Positions 26,195 to 34,602 of a DNA stretch of 64,000 nucleotides are shown here, piece by piece. The position numbers were made by a program, and so were the translations under genes. The notes below the pieces were generated by a model. The model was not told where the DNA came from, made no database searches, and worked only from the letters and a program-made list of their open reading frames with translations. The stretch covers positions 186,001 through 250,000 of the forward strand of contig NZ_BPQD01000003.1 of assembly GCF_022179065.1 (NCBI RefSeq), in the 5' to 3' direction. The DNA is from Methylobacterium adhaesivum (GTDB lineage: Bacteria > Pseudomonadota > Alphaproteobacteria > Rhizobiales > Beijerinckiaceae). The first letter of the stretch is position 1, and the number at the start of each line of letters is the position of its first letter.

Positions 26195-27562
26195 ATGCGG
26201 CTTCTCATCATCGGTCGTCTCAACAGCGAACTCGTCACCGCGTCCCGGATCGCCATGAACCGGGGTGCGGCCGTTACGAATGCTGAGAACCTGCCGCAGG
26301 GGCTGGCGGTGCTGCGCGCCAAGGGCGCCGATCTCATCATGATCGATGTGGGCCTGCCGATCCGTGAACTCGTGACGGCCCTCGTCGACGAACGCATTCG
26401 GACCCCGGTCATCGCCTGCGGCATCACCACGGATGCGCGGGCGGCCGTGGCGGCGATCCAGGCGGGCGCCCGCGAATACATCCCCCTGCCGCCGGATCCG
26501 GACCTCATCGCGGCGGTGCTGCAGGCGGTCTCCGAGGACGGTCGTGCCTTCGTCTGGCGCGACGCGTCCATGGAGCGGGTGGTGCGGATGGCCGAGCAGA
26601 TCGCCCGCTCCGAGGCTTCCGTGCTCATCACCGGCGAGAGCGGTACCGGCAAGGAGGTGCTGGCCCGCCACGTCCACAGCAAGTCGAACCGCACGGCCAA
26701 GCCGTTCGTCAGCGTCAATTGTGCGGCCATCCCCGAGGCGCTCCTCGAATCCGAACTGTTCGGTCACGAGAAGGGCGCCTTCACCGGGGCCGTCGCGCGC
26801 CGCATCGGCCGGTTCGAGGAAGCCAGCGGCGGTACGCTCCTCCTCGACGAAATCTCGGAGATGGACGTGCGGCTGCAGTCGAAACTGCTGCGCGCCCTCC
26901 AGGAGCGGGTGATCGACCGGGTCGGCGGCTCCGCCCCGGTCAAGGTCGATATCCGGGTCCTGGCGACCTCGAACCGAAACCTCCTGGACGAGGTCCGCAA
27001 GGGCACGTTCCGCGAGGATCTGTATTACCGCCTCAACGTCGTGCACCTGAAGCTGCCGCCACTGCGCGAGCGCCCCAGCGACATCCTCGAACTCGCCGGC
27101 CACTTCGCCCGCAAATACGCTGAGGTGAACGGCCTGCCTGCGCGGCCCCTGAGCCGCGAGGCGCAGGCCCTCGTGTCCGCCAATCCGTGGCGCGGCAACG
27201 TGCGCGAACTCGAGAACACCCTGCACCGCGCGGTGCTGCTCGCGTCCGGTCCAGAGATCGGTCCGGAGGCGATCCTGACGCCGGAAGGGGAGAGCATCGG
27301 CGAGCCCGTGGCCGGCCCGGCCGAGCGCGCCGCGCGCGTCGCGGAGGCGGCCACTCGCGGCCTCGTCGGGCAGACGGTGGCGCAGGTGGAGTGTGAACTC
27401 ATTCTCGAGACCCTCGACCACTGCCTCGGCAACCGCACGCATGCCGCCAAGATCCTCGGCATCTCGATCCGGACCCTGCGCAACAAGCTCAACGAGTACG
27501 TCGATGCCGGCATGAGCGTGGTCGAGCCCGGCAGCGTGCGCCCCTCGGCGACTTACGGCTGA
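26195..27562 (+). CDS. flbD: sigma-54-dependent flagellar regulator FlbD
   Basis: Activates late flagellar promoters with sigma-54 and represses fliF in Caulobacter. Three domains are visible in 455 aa. The receiver-like N-terminus (1-115) lacks the usual pair of acidic residues (it reads RLLIIGRLNSEL), though Asp51 is present. The AAA+ domain has Walker A GESGTGKE, the sigma-54 loop GAFTGA and Walker B GGTLLLDE. The C-terminal Fis-type HTH reads NRTHAAKILGISIRTLRNKL. It closes the fliF-fliG-fliH-fliN-flbD operon exactly as in Caulobacter. Its likely target is the sigma-54 promoter before fliK. Confidence 0.93.
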   Translation: MRLLIIGRLNSELVTASRIAMNRGAAVTNAENLPQGLAVLRAKGADLIMIDVGLPIRELVTALVDERIRTPVIACGITTDARAAVAAIQAGAREYIPLPPDPDLIAAVLQAVSEDGRAFVWRDASMERVVRMAEQIARSEASVLITGESGTGKEVLARHVHSKSNRTAKPFVSVNCAAIPEALLESELFGHEKGAFTGAVARRIGRFEEASGGTLLLDEISEMDVRLQSKLLRALQERVIDRVGGSAPVKVDIRVLATSNRNLLDEVRKGTFREDLYYRLNVVHLKLPPLRERPSDILELAGHFARKYAEVNGLPARPLSREAQALVSANPWRGNVRELENTLHRAVLLASGPEIGPEAILTPEGESIGEPVAGPAERAARVAEAATRGLVGQTVAQVECELILETLDHCLGNRTHAAKILGISIRTLRNKLNEYVDAGMSVVEPGSVRPSATYG

Positions 27563-27700
27563 AGGATCCGCGCGGGACTTCGCTCACCGTCGGCTCTTGC
27601 TCCGAGATCGTGTGGTGCACCGAGGTGCCCGCGCGGCGGCAGGACACGTGATCACGGCGGTCTCGTGATGACGGCGCTCGCGCGATCGCGAAAGCTTGGT

Positions 27701-27730
27701 TCATCCGGACCGTCGTCTCCGTCCGGATGA
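27701..27730. terminator. hairpin between flbD and the convergent small gene
   Basis: TCATCCGGAC and GTCCGGATGA form a perfect 10-bp stem around a 10-nt loop, in the 210-base gap between two convergent genes. No T-run follows on either side. Confidence 0.5.
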
Positions 27731-27772
27731 GCGGTGGAAGCGCGGGCCCCGTGACGGGGCGTGATCAACGCG

Positions 27773-28048
27773 TCAGCGGTTCCGCGCCGCTTCGTCGGCC
27801 ACCTGCGCGGCGTGGGCCCGCTCGAGCTTCTCGAGGGAGATGAATCGGGCGATGTCGGCCTCGACATCGCGAATCGTCTCCTCGACGAGGTGCTGCTGCA
27901 GGGCGATGCGTGGATCGTCCGCCGTCATTCCGTCACGGGCCTGGAGACGCTGCACGGCCTCCTTGACGACGACGTAAACGGCTTGCCGGGCCTCCCGGGT
28001 CATGGACGGGTTGACGGCACGGGCGACGAGATCGGCGAATTCGGACAT
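27773..28048 (-). CDS. small protein of unknown function
   Basis: A 91-aa protein that I do not recognise. It is soluble-looking, mostly helical and charged, with VYVVVKEAVQRLQ near the middle and an acidic/Ala-rich tail. The ATG at 28048 (MSEFADLVARA) is preferred; the frame continues upstream into the KpsE-like gene's 3' region without homology. It follows the KpsE-like gene on the same strand by 50 bases and ends convergent with flbD. A place in the flagellar or capsule context is possible but unsupported. Confidence 0.6.
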   Translation of the reverse strand: MSEFADLVARAVNPSMTREARQAVYVVVKEAVQRLQARDGMTADDPRIALQQHLVEETIRDVEADIARFISLEKLERAHAAQVADEAARNR

Positions 28049-28098
28049 GGGTTTCCGGATTTGACGCGAGGGGAGCCTGGAACCTCCGCGAGACGCTT

Positions 28099-29412
28099 CT
28101 ACAGACGCTGGTCCTTCAGGCCCGCCACGATGAGCGCGAGGGAACTCCACAGCACCAGGAAGCAGAAGAAGCCCACGAGGACGCTGTAGCCCCGGCGCGG
28201 ATAAAGCGAATCGTGGGGCAGATCCGGGGGCACGAAGGTCGCCAGGAAGATCTGCTGCTTGGTGGCCGCGACACGGGCGCGATCGACCATGAGATTGGCC
28301 GATTCGTTCAGCTTGCCCGCGATGGTCTTCTCGACCTGCAGGCCTTCGTATTCCAGGAGCGCCCGGGTCATGTTGTTCGACGGATCGGTGCCCGTGAGCC
28401 CCTCCGTGGTCAGTTGCTCCTGAAGCCGCTTGGTCTGCTGCTGGATCGCCGCGAGGTTGGCCACCAGGGTCTGGATGCTGCGGGCCTTCTCGTCGAGATT
28501 CGAGCCACGCAGAACCTGCAGATCCGTTTCGGCCTTGAGTTGGTCCTTGCGCAGGCTGCCGAGGGTCGTCAGCGTCGCTTCCGCCGCCTTGATCGGATCG
28601 ATGATGCCCCAGCGATTGCGGAAGGTCTGCAGGGCGAGGTGGGCCTCGCGCAGGCGGGTCTGGGCGCGAACGGCATCGGACTCCGCGTGCGCCACGAGGT
28701 CGGCCTGAGCCGCCCGGGAGATCTGATTGATTAGCACTTCCGTGCGGGCGATCACCTCCTTCGAGATGGCGAGGGCGTCTTCCGGCGTGAAGGCACGGAC
28801 CGTCAGGGTGATGATGCCCGAGATCACGTCGATGCGCGCGATCACGTGCTTGCGCCAGTACTGCGTCAGTTCCTCGATGGGCTGCGGCGGCCGGAATCGA
28901 CTCCAGAAGTCGGCCTCGTCGCGGGAGAACATCGCCGAGATCTTCAGCGTTTCCTCGATCTTGGTCACGAGGGTCTGGCTTTGGATGTAGTTCTTGACGA
29001 TGAAGCTGTCTTGGCTGTTGTGCTTCTGCACCAAGTCGGCGAACTGGCCCACCGACGCGTCTTCCATGGGCTCGACATTGCCGCGCACGGTGAACTGCGC
29101 TTCGGCGATGTACTGGTTCGAGGCGAAGCCGTAGAAATAGACCGCCAGCAGCAGGGTCGGCAGCAGTACGAACACGCTGAAGTTGCGGATCAGGTCGCCG
29201 ATGAGGTTGGGCGGCTTCGAGGAGGCCGGGCGCAGGCCCGGCAGTCGTCGCCAGTCGAGGCGTTCGCCCGCCTTGCGCAGGAAGGCCGGTGCCCGGCCGG
29301 CCGGGATCGGTTCCACGGTCTCGGCGTTGCGCCGCAGATCGGGCACCGCCCGCAGGGCGAGGTCGATCACCCCGCGCAGGCGCTCCGACTGCTTGACCTC
29401 GTCGACATTCAT
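28099..29412 (-). CDS. KpsE/BexC/CtrB-type polysaccharide export inner-membrane protein
   Basis: A 437-aa inner-membrane protein of the polysaccharide co-polymerase/KpsE group, which spans the periplasm in capsule export. TM1 lies at about 78-97 (NFSVFVLLPTLLLAVYFYG) and TM2 near the C-terminus (GFFCFLVLWSSLALIVAGL), with a long coiled-coil periplasmic part between. The motif after TM1 (SNQYIAEAQFTVRG) and the Pro-rich LPHDSLYPRRG before TM2 are typical. No KpsM, KpsT, KpsD or glycosyltransferase gene is next to it, so it is an orphan here. I chose the ATG at 29412; a longer frame is Arg-rich and not KpsE-like. Confidence 0.82.
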   Translation of the reverse strand: MNVDEVKQSERLRGVIDLALRAVPDLRRNAETVEPIPAGRAPAFLRKAGERLDWRRLPGLRPASSKPPNLIGDLIRNFSVFVLLPTLLLAVYFYGFASNQYIAEAQFTVRGNVEPMEDASVGQFADLVQKHNSQDSFIVKNYIQSQTLVTKIEETLKISAMFSRDEADFWSRFRPPQPIEELTQYWRKHVIARIDVISGIITLTVRAFTPEDALAISKEVIARTEVLINQISRAAQADLVAHAESDAVRAQTRLREAHLALQTFRNRWGIIDPIKAAEATLTTLGSLRKDQLKAETDLQVLRGSNLDEKARSIQTLVANLAAIQQQTKRLQEQLTTEGLTGTDPSNNMTRALLEYEGLQVEKTIAGKLNESANLMVDRARVAATKQQIFLATFVPPDLPHDSLYPRRGYSVLVGFFCFLVLWSSLALIVAGLKDQRL

Positions 29413-29587
29413 CACATCGGGTTCCTGGAGGCTCGGCGCGCGAGCGCGACCCCGCAGCGCGCGCCCGGCGCGACGCGGAGCCGTTTCGACGCCATGCCGT
29501 TGACCTGCCGAGTCCCGCTTTTTTCGGCCCTTTTTAAGGCGTGGGCCGGTTGGACGCGGTAAGAGGCGCCACCCCTCAGGGAACCCG

Positions 29588-30067
29588 ATGAAACGAGACC
29601 GGACAGACGTGGCGCGCGCCGATACCCAGGCGCGCGGAGAGAGTGCCAGGGGAAAGAAGATCAAGGTTCGTGAGACGGCGCCGCCCGGGCCCGAGAAGAT
29701 CCGCTACGCCCGAGCGAAGTTCGACGCTGTCGTGCTCGTCTGTACCAAATGCGCCAAGCGCCAGGGGCTGCCGAAGGGGGCCCTCCGCAGCGTTCTCAAG
29801 CGCGCCATGAAGGAGCGCGCTGGATCGTCGAAGGAGCGCATGGCGAAGCCCCGCCTCGTCGAGGTCGGGTGCCTCGGCCCGTGCCCGAAGCGCGCCGTCG
29901 CGGTGGCGACGACGGCGAGCTTGGCGCGGGGCCGCATCGCCCTCGTCGATCCGGCCGGGGACCGTCAGGCGATCCTCGACGCCCTCCTCCCCGATTTCGG
30001 CCCCAAAGCCGCGCTAACGCCGCCCGGCGCGCCGGAGGACGATGGCTCCGGACCGCGCATCCCCTGA
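29588..30067 (+). CDS. thioredoxin-like ferredoxin-type protein
   Basis: A 159-aa protein with a Lys/Arg-rich N-terminus and a core that resembles the thioredoxin-like [2Fe-2S] ferredoxins. Cysteines are at 52 and 55 (VCTKCAK) and at 95 and 99 (VGCLGPCPK), the second pair in the C-x3-C arrangement that binds one side of such a cluster. The spacing of the first pair (C-x2-C) is atypical, so cluster binding is an inference. Partner enzyme unknown. It precedes an HpnL-like membrane protein on the same strand by 68 bases. Confidence 0.6.
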   Translation: MKRDRTDVARADTQARGESARGKKIKVRETAPPGPEKIRYARAKFDAVVLVCTKCAKRQGLPKGALRSVLKRAMKERAGSSKERMAKPRLVEVGCLGPCPKRAVAVATTASLARGRIALVDPAGDRQAILDALLPDFGPKAALTPPGAPEDDGSGPRIP

Positions 30068-30135
30068 GACCGAAGGCTGGCGGGGCCCGCGATGAAGCTC
30101 GTTTCCGGCGTCACCATCCAGCGGAATCGCCCCGA

Positions 30136-31185
30136 ATGACCGCGCCCGGCACCGGAGGACGGCGGATCGGCCGGGCGATCCTGCGGCGGCTGCCGCTTCT
30201 CGGCACCGTGCTCGGCCTCGCCCTCGGCATCTGGCTCGTGGTGACGCACGATCTCCACGCGGTGGCCGATGCGTTCGGGCGGATCGGCGCCCTCGGCCTC
30301 ATCGGCATCGTCCTCGTCCGGGGCGTCGTCGTCGCCCTGTGCGGGGTCGCCTGGGGACGGCTCCTGCGGGGGCTCGCCGGGGTGGAAGCGGGGGCGTTCC
30401 TCATCCTGCGCTTCGTGCGGGAGGGCATCAACGTCCTGCTGCCCGTGGCGTCCGTGGGCGGCGACGTGGTGGGGGGGCGCCTGCTGACGTTCTGGGGCGT
30501 GGCGGGGTCGCTCGCCGCGGCCTCGATCCTCGTCGACATGCTGCTGCAGGTGGCGACCCAAGGCCTGTTCGCGCTCCTGGGTGTGGGGCTTCTCACGCGG
30601 GTCGGCGGCGGCACGGCCGAGGCCCTGGCGACGTGGACGGCGGGGGCGCTGGCGGTGACGGCGGTGCTCGTCGCGGCGTTCTTCGCGGTCCAGCGCAGCG
30701 GCGCGGCCCGGGCCGTCGTGCGCCGGTGCACGGACCGGATGCGCCGCTGGGCCGGCGCGGCCGTGGCCCCATCGGACGGCGCGCCGGGCGGGGTGTACGC
30801 GGCGCTGGACGCGATCTGGGCGCCGGGCCGGCGCCGGGACCTCGCGGCGGGGTTCGTCCTCCACCTCTTGGCCTGGGGGATGGGAGCCGCCGAGATCTGG
30901 ATCGCGCTCGCCTGCATCGGCGGCGCCGAGGTGAGCTGGACCGAGATCCTGGTGATCGAGGCCCTGAGTCAGGCGATCAAGTCGGCGGCGTTCCCGGTGC
31001 CGAGCGGGCTCGGGGTGCAGGAGGGCGGCTTCGTGCTGCTCGGCGGTCTGTTCGGCCTCGATCCGGGCACGGCGCTGGCCCTGTCCCTGGCCAAGCGCGT
31101 GCCCGACGTGGTGCTCGGCGTGCCGGCCCTCATCGCCTGGCAGATGCTGGAGGCGCGCCGCGCCACGGTGATGCCGTCTGCCTAA
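30136..31185 (+). CDS. HpnL/lysylphosphatidylglycerol synthase-like TM protein
   Basis: A 349-aa protein with about eight hydrophobic segments of the LPG_synthase_TM fold. Family motifs are visible: ILRFVREGINVLLPVASVGGD near 95-115 and SAAFPVPSGLGVQEGG near the C-terminus. This family includes flippases and HpnL of hopanoid clusters. No lysyltransferase domain is attached and no hopanoid gene is next to it, so the substrate is unknown. The ATG at 30136 gives MTAPGTGGRR. The stop overlaps that of the convergent gmk by four bases. Confidence 0.75.
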   Translation: MTAPGTGGRRIGRAILRRLPLLGTVLGLALGIWLVVTHDLHAVADAFGRIGALGLIGIVLVRGVVVALCGVAWGRLLRGLAGVEAGAFLILRFVREGINVLLPVASVGGDVVGGRLLTFWGVAGSLAAASILVDMLLQVATQGLFALLGVGLLTRVGGGTAEALATWTAGALAVTAVLVAAFFAVQRSGAARAVVRRCTDRMRRWAGAAVAPSDGAPGGVYAALDAIWAPGRRRDLAAGFVLHLLAWGMGAAEIWIALACIGGAEVSWTEILVIEALSQAIKSAAFPVPSGLGVQEGGFVLLGGLFGLDPGTALALSLAKRVPDVVLGVPALIAWQMLEARRATVMPSA

Positions 31186-31826
31186 TTCGGCTCGGCGAGG
31201 AGGCTCTCGACGAAGGCGCTGAGGCCCGTGCGGCGCTCGCGCTTCAGGCGCTCGGCCACGAGGATGCCTTCGAGGCTGCGGAAGGCGTCGTCGAGGTCGT
31301 CGTTGACGATGACGTAGTCGTACTCGCTCCAGCGCTGGATCTCGAGGCGGGCGTTGGCGAGGCGCTTCTCGATGGTGTCCGACGAATCCTCGGCCCGGCG
31401 CTCGAGGCGGTGGCGGAGTTCGGCGAGCGAGGGGGGCAGGATGAACACCGTCACCACGTCCTGGGTGAGCTTCGTGCGCACCTGCCGCGTGCCCTGGTAG
31501 TCGATGTCGAAGATCATGTCGCGGCCGGCGCCGAGCACCCGCTCCACGGGGCGGCGCGGGGTGCCGTAGAAGTTGCCGTGCACCTCGGCCCATTCGAGGA
31601 GGTTGTCGGCGGCGCGCAGGGCCTCGAAGGCCTCGCGGTCGATGAAGTTGTAGTGCTTGCCGTCGATCTCGGACGGGCGCCGCTGGCGGGTGGTCACCGA
31701 GATGGAGAGGTCGAGCCCCCATTTCTGATCGGACGCCATCTGGCGCGTCAGGGTGGTCTTGCCGGCACCCGAGGGCGAGGACAGGATGAGGATGAACCCG
31801 CGCCGCGCGATGCCCGTGGCCTGCAT
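31182..31826 (-). CDS. gmk: guanylate kinase
   Basis: Phosphorylates GMP to GDP with ATP. At 214 aa it has the standard length. The P-loop is SSPSGAGKTTL (residues 16-26), the GMP-binding region is SVTTRQRRPSEIDGKHYNF, and the lid motif is ERRAEDSSDTIEKRL. It follows yicC on the same strand by ten bases, an order (mltG-yicC-gmk) conserved in alphaproteobacteria. Confidence 0.95.
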   Translation of the reverse strand: MQATGIARRGFILILSSPSGAGKTTLTRQMASDQKWGLDLSISVTTRQRRPSEIDGKHYNFIDREAFEALRAADNLLEWAEVHGNFYGTPRRPVERVLGAGRDMIFDIDYQGTRQVRTKLTQDVVTVFILPPSLAELRHRLERRAEDSSDTIEKRLANARLEIQRWSEYDYVIVNDDLDDAFRSLEGILVAERLKRERRTGLSAFVESLLAEPN

Positions 31827-31836
31827 GGAGAAAAAC

Positions 31837-32715
31837 CTATTCGACGTTCTGAACCTGCTCGCGGAATTGCTCCACCACGGCCTTCAAGTCGAGTCCGATC
31901 CGCGACAGCGTGATGTCGCCGGCCTTCGCGCACAGGGTATTGGCCTCGCGCCCGAGCTCCTGGGCGAGGAAATCGAGCTTGCGGCCGATGGGGCCGCCCT
32001 GCCCCAAGAGGTCGGCGGCGCTGGCGAGGTGGGCGCCGAGGCGGTCGAGCTCCTCCCGCACGTCGGCCTTGGCGGCGAGGAGCACCGCCTCCTGGTGCAG
32101 GCGGTCGGGGTCGAGGGTGCCGATGGCGATGAGGGTCGAGACCGTGGCCGCGAGGCGCGCCCGCACGGCCTCGGGCTGGCGGGCCGGGCACGCCTCGGCG
32201 GCGCGGGTCAGGCGGGCCATCTCGGCGAGCTGGCCCTCGATGATGGCCTTGAGCTGCCGGCCTTCGGCGCGGCGGGCCTCCACGAGGTCGGTGACGAGGC
32301 GCACCACCCCGTCCGCGAGGTCGCGCGCGAGGGCGTCGGCGTCGAGGCTCGCATCCTCGTCGGCCTCGACGACGCCGCGCAGCCCCAGCAATCCGTCGAG
32401 GGTGGCGGGCGCGACGCCCTCGGGCAGGGGCACACGGGCCACCGCCGCCGCGAGGTCGGCCAGCAGCGCCTCGTTGATCCGGATGCGCGGCGCGGTGTCG
32501 GGGCGGGACAGGGTGAGGGAGAGCTGGCACTGCCCGCGCGCCAGGGTCTTCTGAAGGGCGGTGCGGGCGACCTCCCCAGCCGCGTCGTAGCCGTTCGGCA
32601 CCCGCAGGCGCACCTCGAGCCCGCGTCCGTTCACGGCGCGGACCTCCCAGGCCCATTGGACCGGCCCGGTGGTGCCCGTGGCCCGGGCGAATCCTGTCAT
32701 GCTGGAGAGGATCAT
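31837..32715 (-). CDS. yicC: YicC-family endoribonuclease
   Basis: A 292-aa YicC-type RNase. It has the N-terminal signature SMTGFARATG (residues 5-14) and EVRAVNGRGLEV, and the C-terminal DUF1732 part KLDFLAQELGREANTLCAKAGD, which ends the family. YicC-type proteins cleave RNA in stationary phase and in small-RNA turnover. I chose the ATG at 32715 (MILSSMTGFA) over one at 32754. gmk follows. Confidence 0.92.
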   Translation of the reverse strand: MILSSMTGFARATGTTGPVQWAWEVRAVNGRGLEVRLRVPNGYDAAGEVARTALQKTLARGQCQLSLTLSRPDTAPRIRINEALLADLAAAVARVPLPEGVAPATLDGLLGLRGVVEADEDASLDADALARDLADGVVRLVTDLVEARRAEGRQLKAIIEGQLAEMARLTRAAEACPARQPEAVRARLAATVSTLIAIGTLDPDRLHQEAVLLAAKADVREELDRLGAHLASAADLLGQGGPIGRKLDFLAQELGREANTLCAKAGDITLSRIGLDLKAVVEQFREQVQNVE

Positions 32716-32853
32716 GCTGGTATGCGACCGATTGTGACCGAGTTCGCCGGACAATGCCCCGCATCCGGCCGGGTGGCTACCGGGTGAGCGTGCAGGGAGG
32801 CGTTTCCCGGTCCCTGGCGACCGTCTTCACGCATCCCGTCGGCGGCGCGGGTC

Positions 32854-32945
32854 CCCTCTCCTGGAAGGAGAGGGACAGGGTGAGGTGTGTGAGTTTTCCG
32901 GAGAGGTCACACACCTCACCCCAGCCCTCTCCTTTCAGGAGAGGG
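32854..32945. repeat. 92-bp inverted repeat with nested hairpins
   Basis: Two 39-base arms (32854-32892 and 32907-32945) are complementary at about 36 positions and enclose a 14-base loop. Each arm also folds on itself (CCCTCTCC...GGAGAGGG), so the RNA could form a cruciform or cloverleaf. It sits between the mltG stop and the yicC start and is probably a palindromic repetitive element of the REP/ERIC type. The remaining bases of 32716-33032 hold no gene I can support. Confidence 0.8.
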
Positions 32946-33032
32946 AGCGCCATCGCGGTCTACGCCGATCCGTCCTGCGCTCGTGACATCGCCCTGGCGA
33001 TGCCGACTCCCGTCAACGCGCGCGCCCCGCCC

Positions 33033-34388
33033 TCACGGCTGCTTCAGCACCGGCACGGTTTTCGGCGAATTGAGGTCGAAGGTCTTGTTGCGCAGGGGGT
33101 CGAGGCGCGTGCCCTCCGAGGCGTCGAAGGCCTTGGAGCGCGGCGCCGTGGGGTCGCCGCCGCCAGCGAAGTTCGTGCCCTCGGCCGGGGCGAAGGCGGA
33201 GGCCCGGCCGGGGTCCGGGGTGGGCTCGACCTTGTCCACGGCGGCGTCCGGGGTCGGGGCCTGCCGGGCGCGCTCGACCTGCCGCCAGCGGGCGACGTTG
33301 CGCGAGTGGCCCTCCAGGGTCTCGGCGAAGGCGTGGCCGCCGGTGCCGTCGGCGACGAAGAACAGGTCCTTCGTCCGCGACGGGTTGGCCACGGCCTCCA
33401 GGGCGGCGCGGCCCGGATTGGCGATGGGGCCGGGCGGCAAGCCCTCGATGACGTAGGTGTTGTAGGGCGTCGCGCGCTCGATCTCGCCGCGTTGGATGCC
33501 GCGCCCGAGGGTGCCGCGCCCGCCCACCAGCCCGTACACGATGGTGGGGTCCGATTGCAGCTTCATGCGCTTGTTGAGGCGGTTGACGAACACGCCGGCG
33601 ACCCGGGGCCGCTCGTCGGCCCGGCCGGTCTCCTTCTCGACGATGGACGCCAGCGTCACCATCTCGGCCGGGGTCTTGACCGGGATGTCGGCGGAGCGGC
33701 GCTTCCAGATGTCGGCCAGGACCTCGCGCTGCTTGGTGCGCATGAGGTTGACGATCTGCTGGCGGGTGGCGCCGCGCTCGAACTTGTAGGTGTCGGGCAG
33801 GAGCGCGCCCTCGGGCGGGATCTCGTTGATGTCGCCCGTGAGGATGTCGTTCTCGTTGAGGCGCGCCACGATCTGCTCGCTCGTCAGCCCCTCGGGGAAG
33901 GTGACGGCGTGCTGGACCTGACGGCCCGAGGCCAGGGTGTCGATGGCCTCACCGATGCTGGCATGGGCCTTGAACGTGTACTCGCCGGCCTTCAGCGCCT
34001 TGCCGCTGAAGCGGGCCGCCCACTCGAACAGGGCCGTGTGGGTGATGACGCCCTCGCGGGTCAGGGCCTGGGCGATCTCCGTGGTGCCGGAGCGGGGCGA
34101 GATCACCACCACCTTGTCGGCGGGGAGCGGCCCCGGCTCCTTTACCTGACGCTCGAACAGGGTCAGCCCGATCATCACCCCGATGGCGAGCACCACCGAC
34201 AGGGTGAACAGCCCGGAGACGGTGGCGAGCAGCCCGCCGCGCCGGCGCGGCGGCAGGTCGGGCGGGGGCGGCGCGGCCGTGGGCTTGATCGCCTCGCTCG
34301 GGCTGCGCGGCGACAGGCGCTGGGGCAACGCCCGCTCCTCGGAGGCGGCCGGCACGGGCTCGGGGGTCGGGCGCTTGCGGAAGAACAT
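33033..34388 (-). CDS. mltG: endolytic murein transglycosylase
   Basis: MltG (YceG) cleaves nascent glycan strands in the periplasm and sets their length. The 451-aa protein has a cytoplasmic Pro/Arg-rich N-terminus, one TM segment (about 55-80, GLFTLSVVLAIGVMIGL), a LysM-like region and the catalytic domain. The active-site motif is ASIVEKETG (catalytic Glu), followed by LQSDPTIVYG and YNTYVIEGLPPGPIANPG. The long C-terminal tail after KDLFFVADG is Pro/Ala-rich. I chose the ATG at 34388. In related genomes it follows fabF directly; here the DUF4062 gene is between them. Confidence 0.92.
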   Translation of the reverse strand: MFFRKRPTPEPVPAASEERALPQRLSPRSPSEAIKPTAAPPPPDLPPRRRGGLLATVSGLFTLSVVLAIGVMIGLTLFERQVKEPGPLPADKVVVISPRSGTTEIAQALTREGVITHTALFEWAARFSGKALKAGEYTFKAHASIGEAIDTLASGRQVQHAVTFPEGLTSEQIVARLNENDILTGDINEIPPEGALLPDTYKFERGATRQQIVNLMRTKQREVLADIWKRRSADIPVKTPAEMVTLASIVEKETGRADERPRVAGVFVNRLNKRMKLQSDPTIVYGLVGGRGTLGRGIQRGEIERATPYNTYVIEGLPPGPIANPGRAALEAVANPSRTKDLFFVADGTGGHAFAETLEGHSRNVARWRQVERARQAPTPDAAVDKVEPTPDPGRASAFAPAEGTNFAGGGDPTAPRSKAFDASEGTRLDPLRNKTFDLNSPKTVPVLKQP

Positions 34389-34602
34389 GGTGATCCTGTG
34401 CGGGCCTTCAGGGCCCCCTCCCCGGCTGCTTTTACCGCACGGGGCGTTCTCGCGCGACACCGGGGCGGGCGCGAAGGGCGGGCCTTTTGGCGCGCGAGCT
34501 TAGTCGGTTTTGTGGCGAAATGGGGATTGTCGGATGAGCAGCGTCAAACAGCTAGAAACTTCTGCATATTTTGCTGGGGAAATTACGAGATTTTCGCGGA
34601 AG

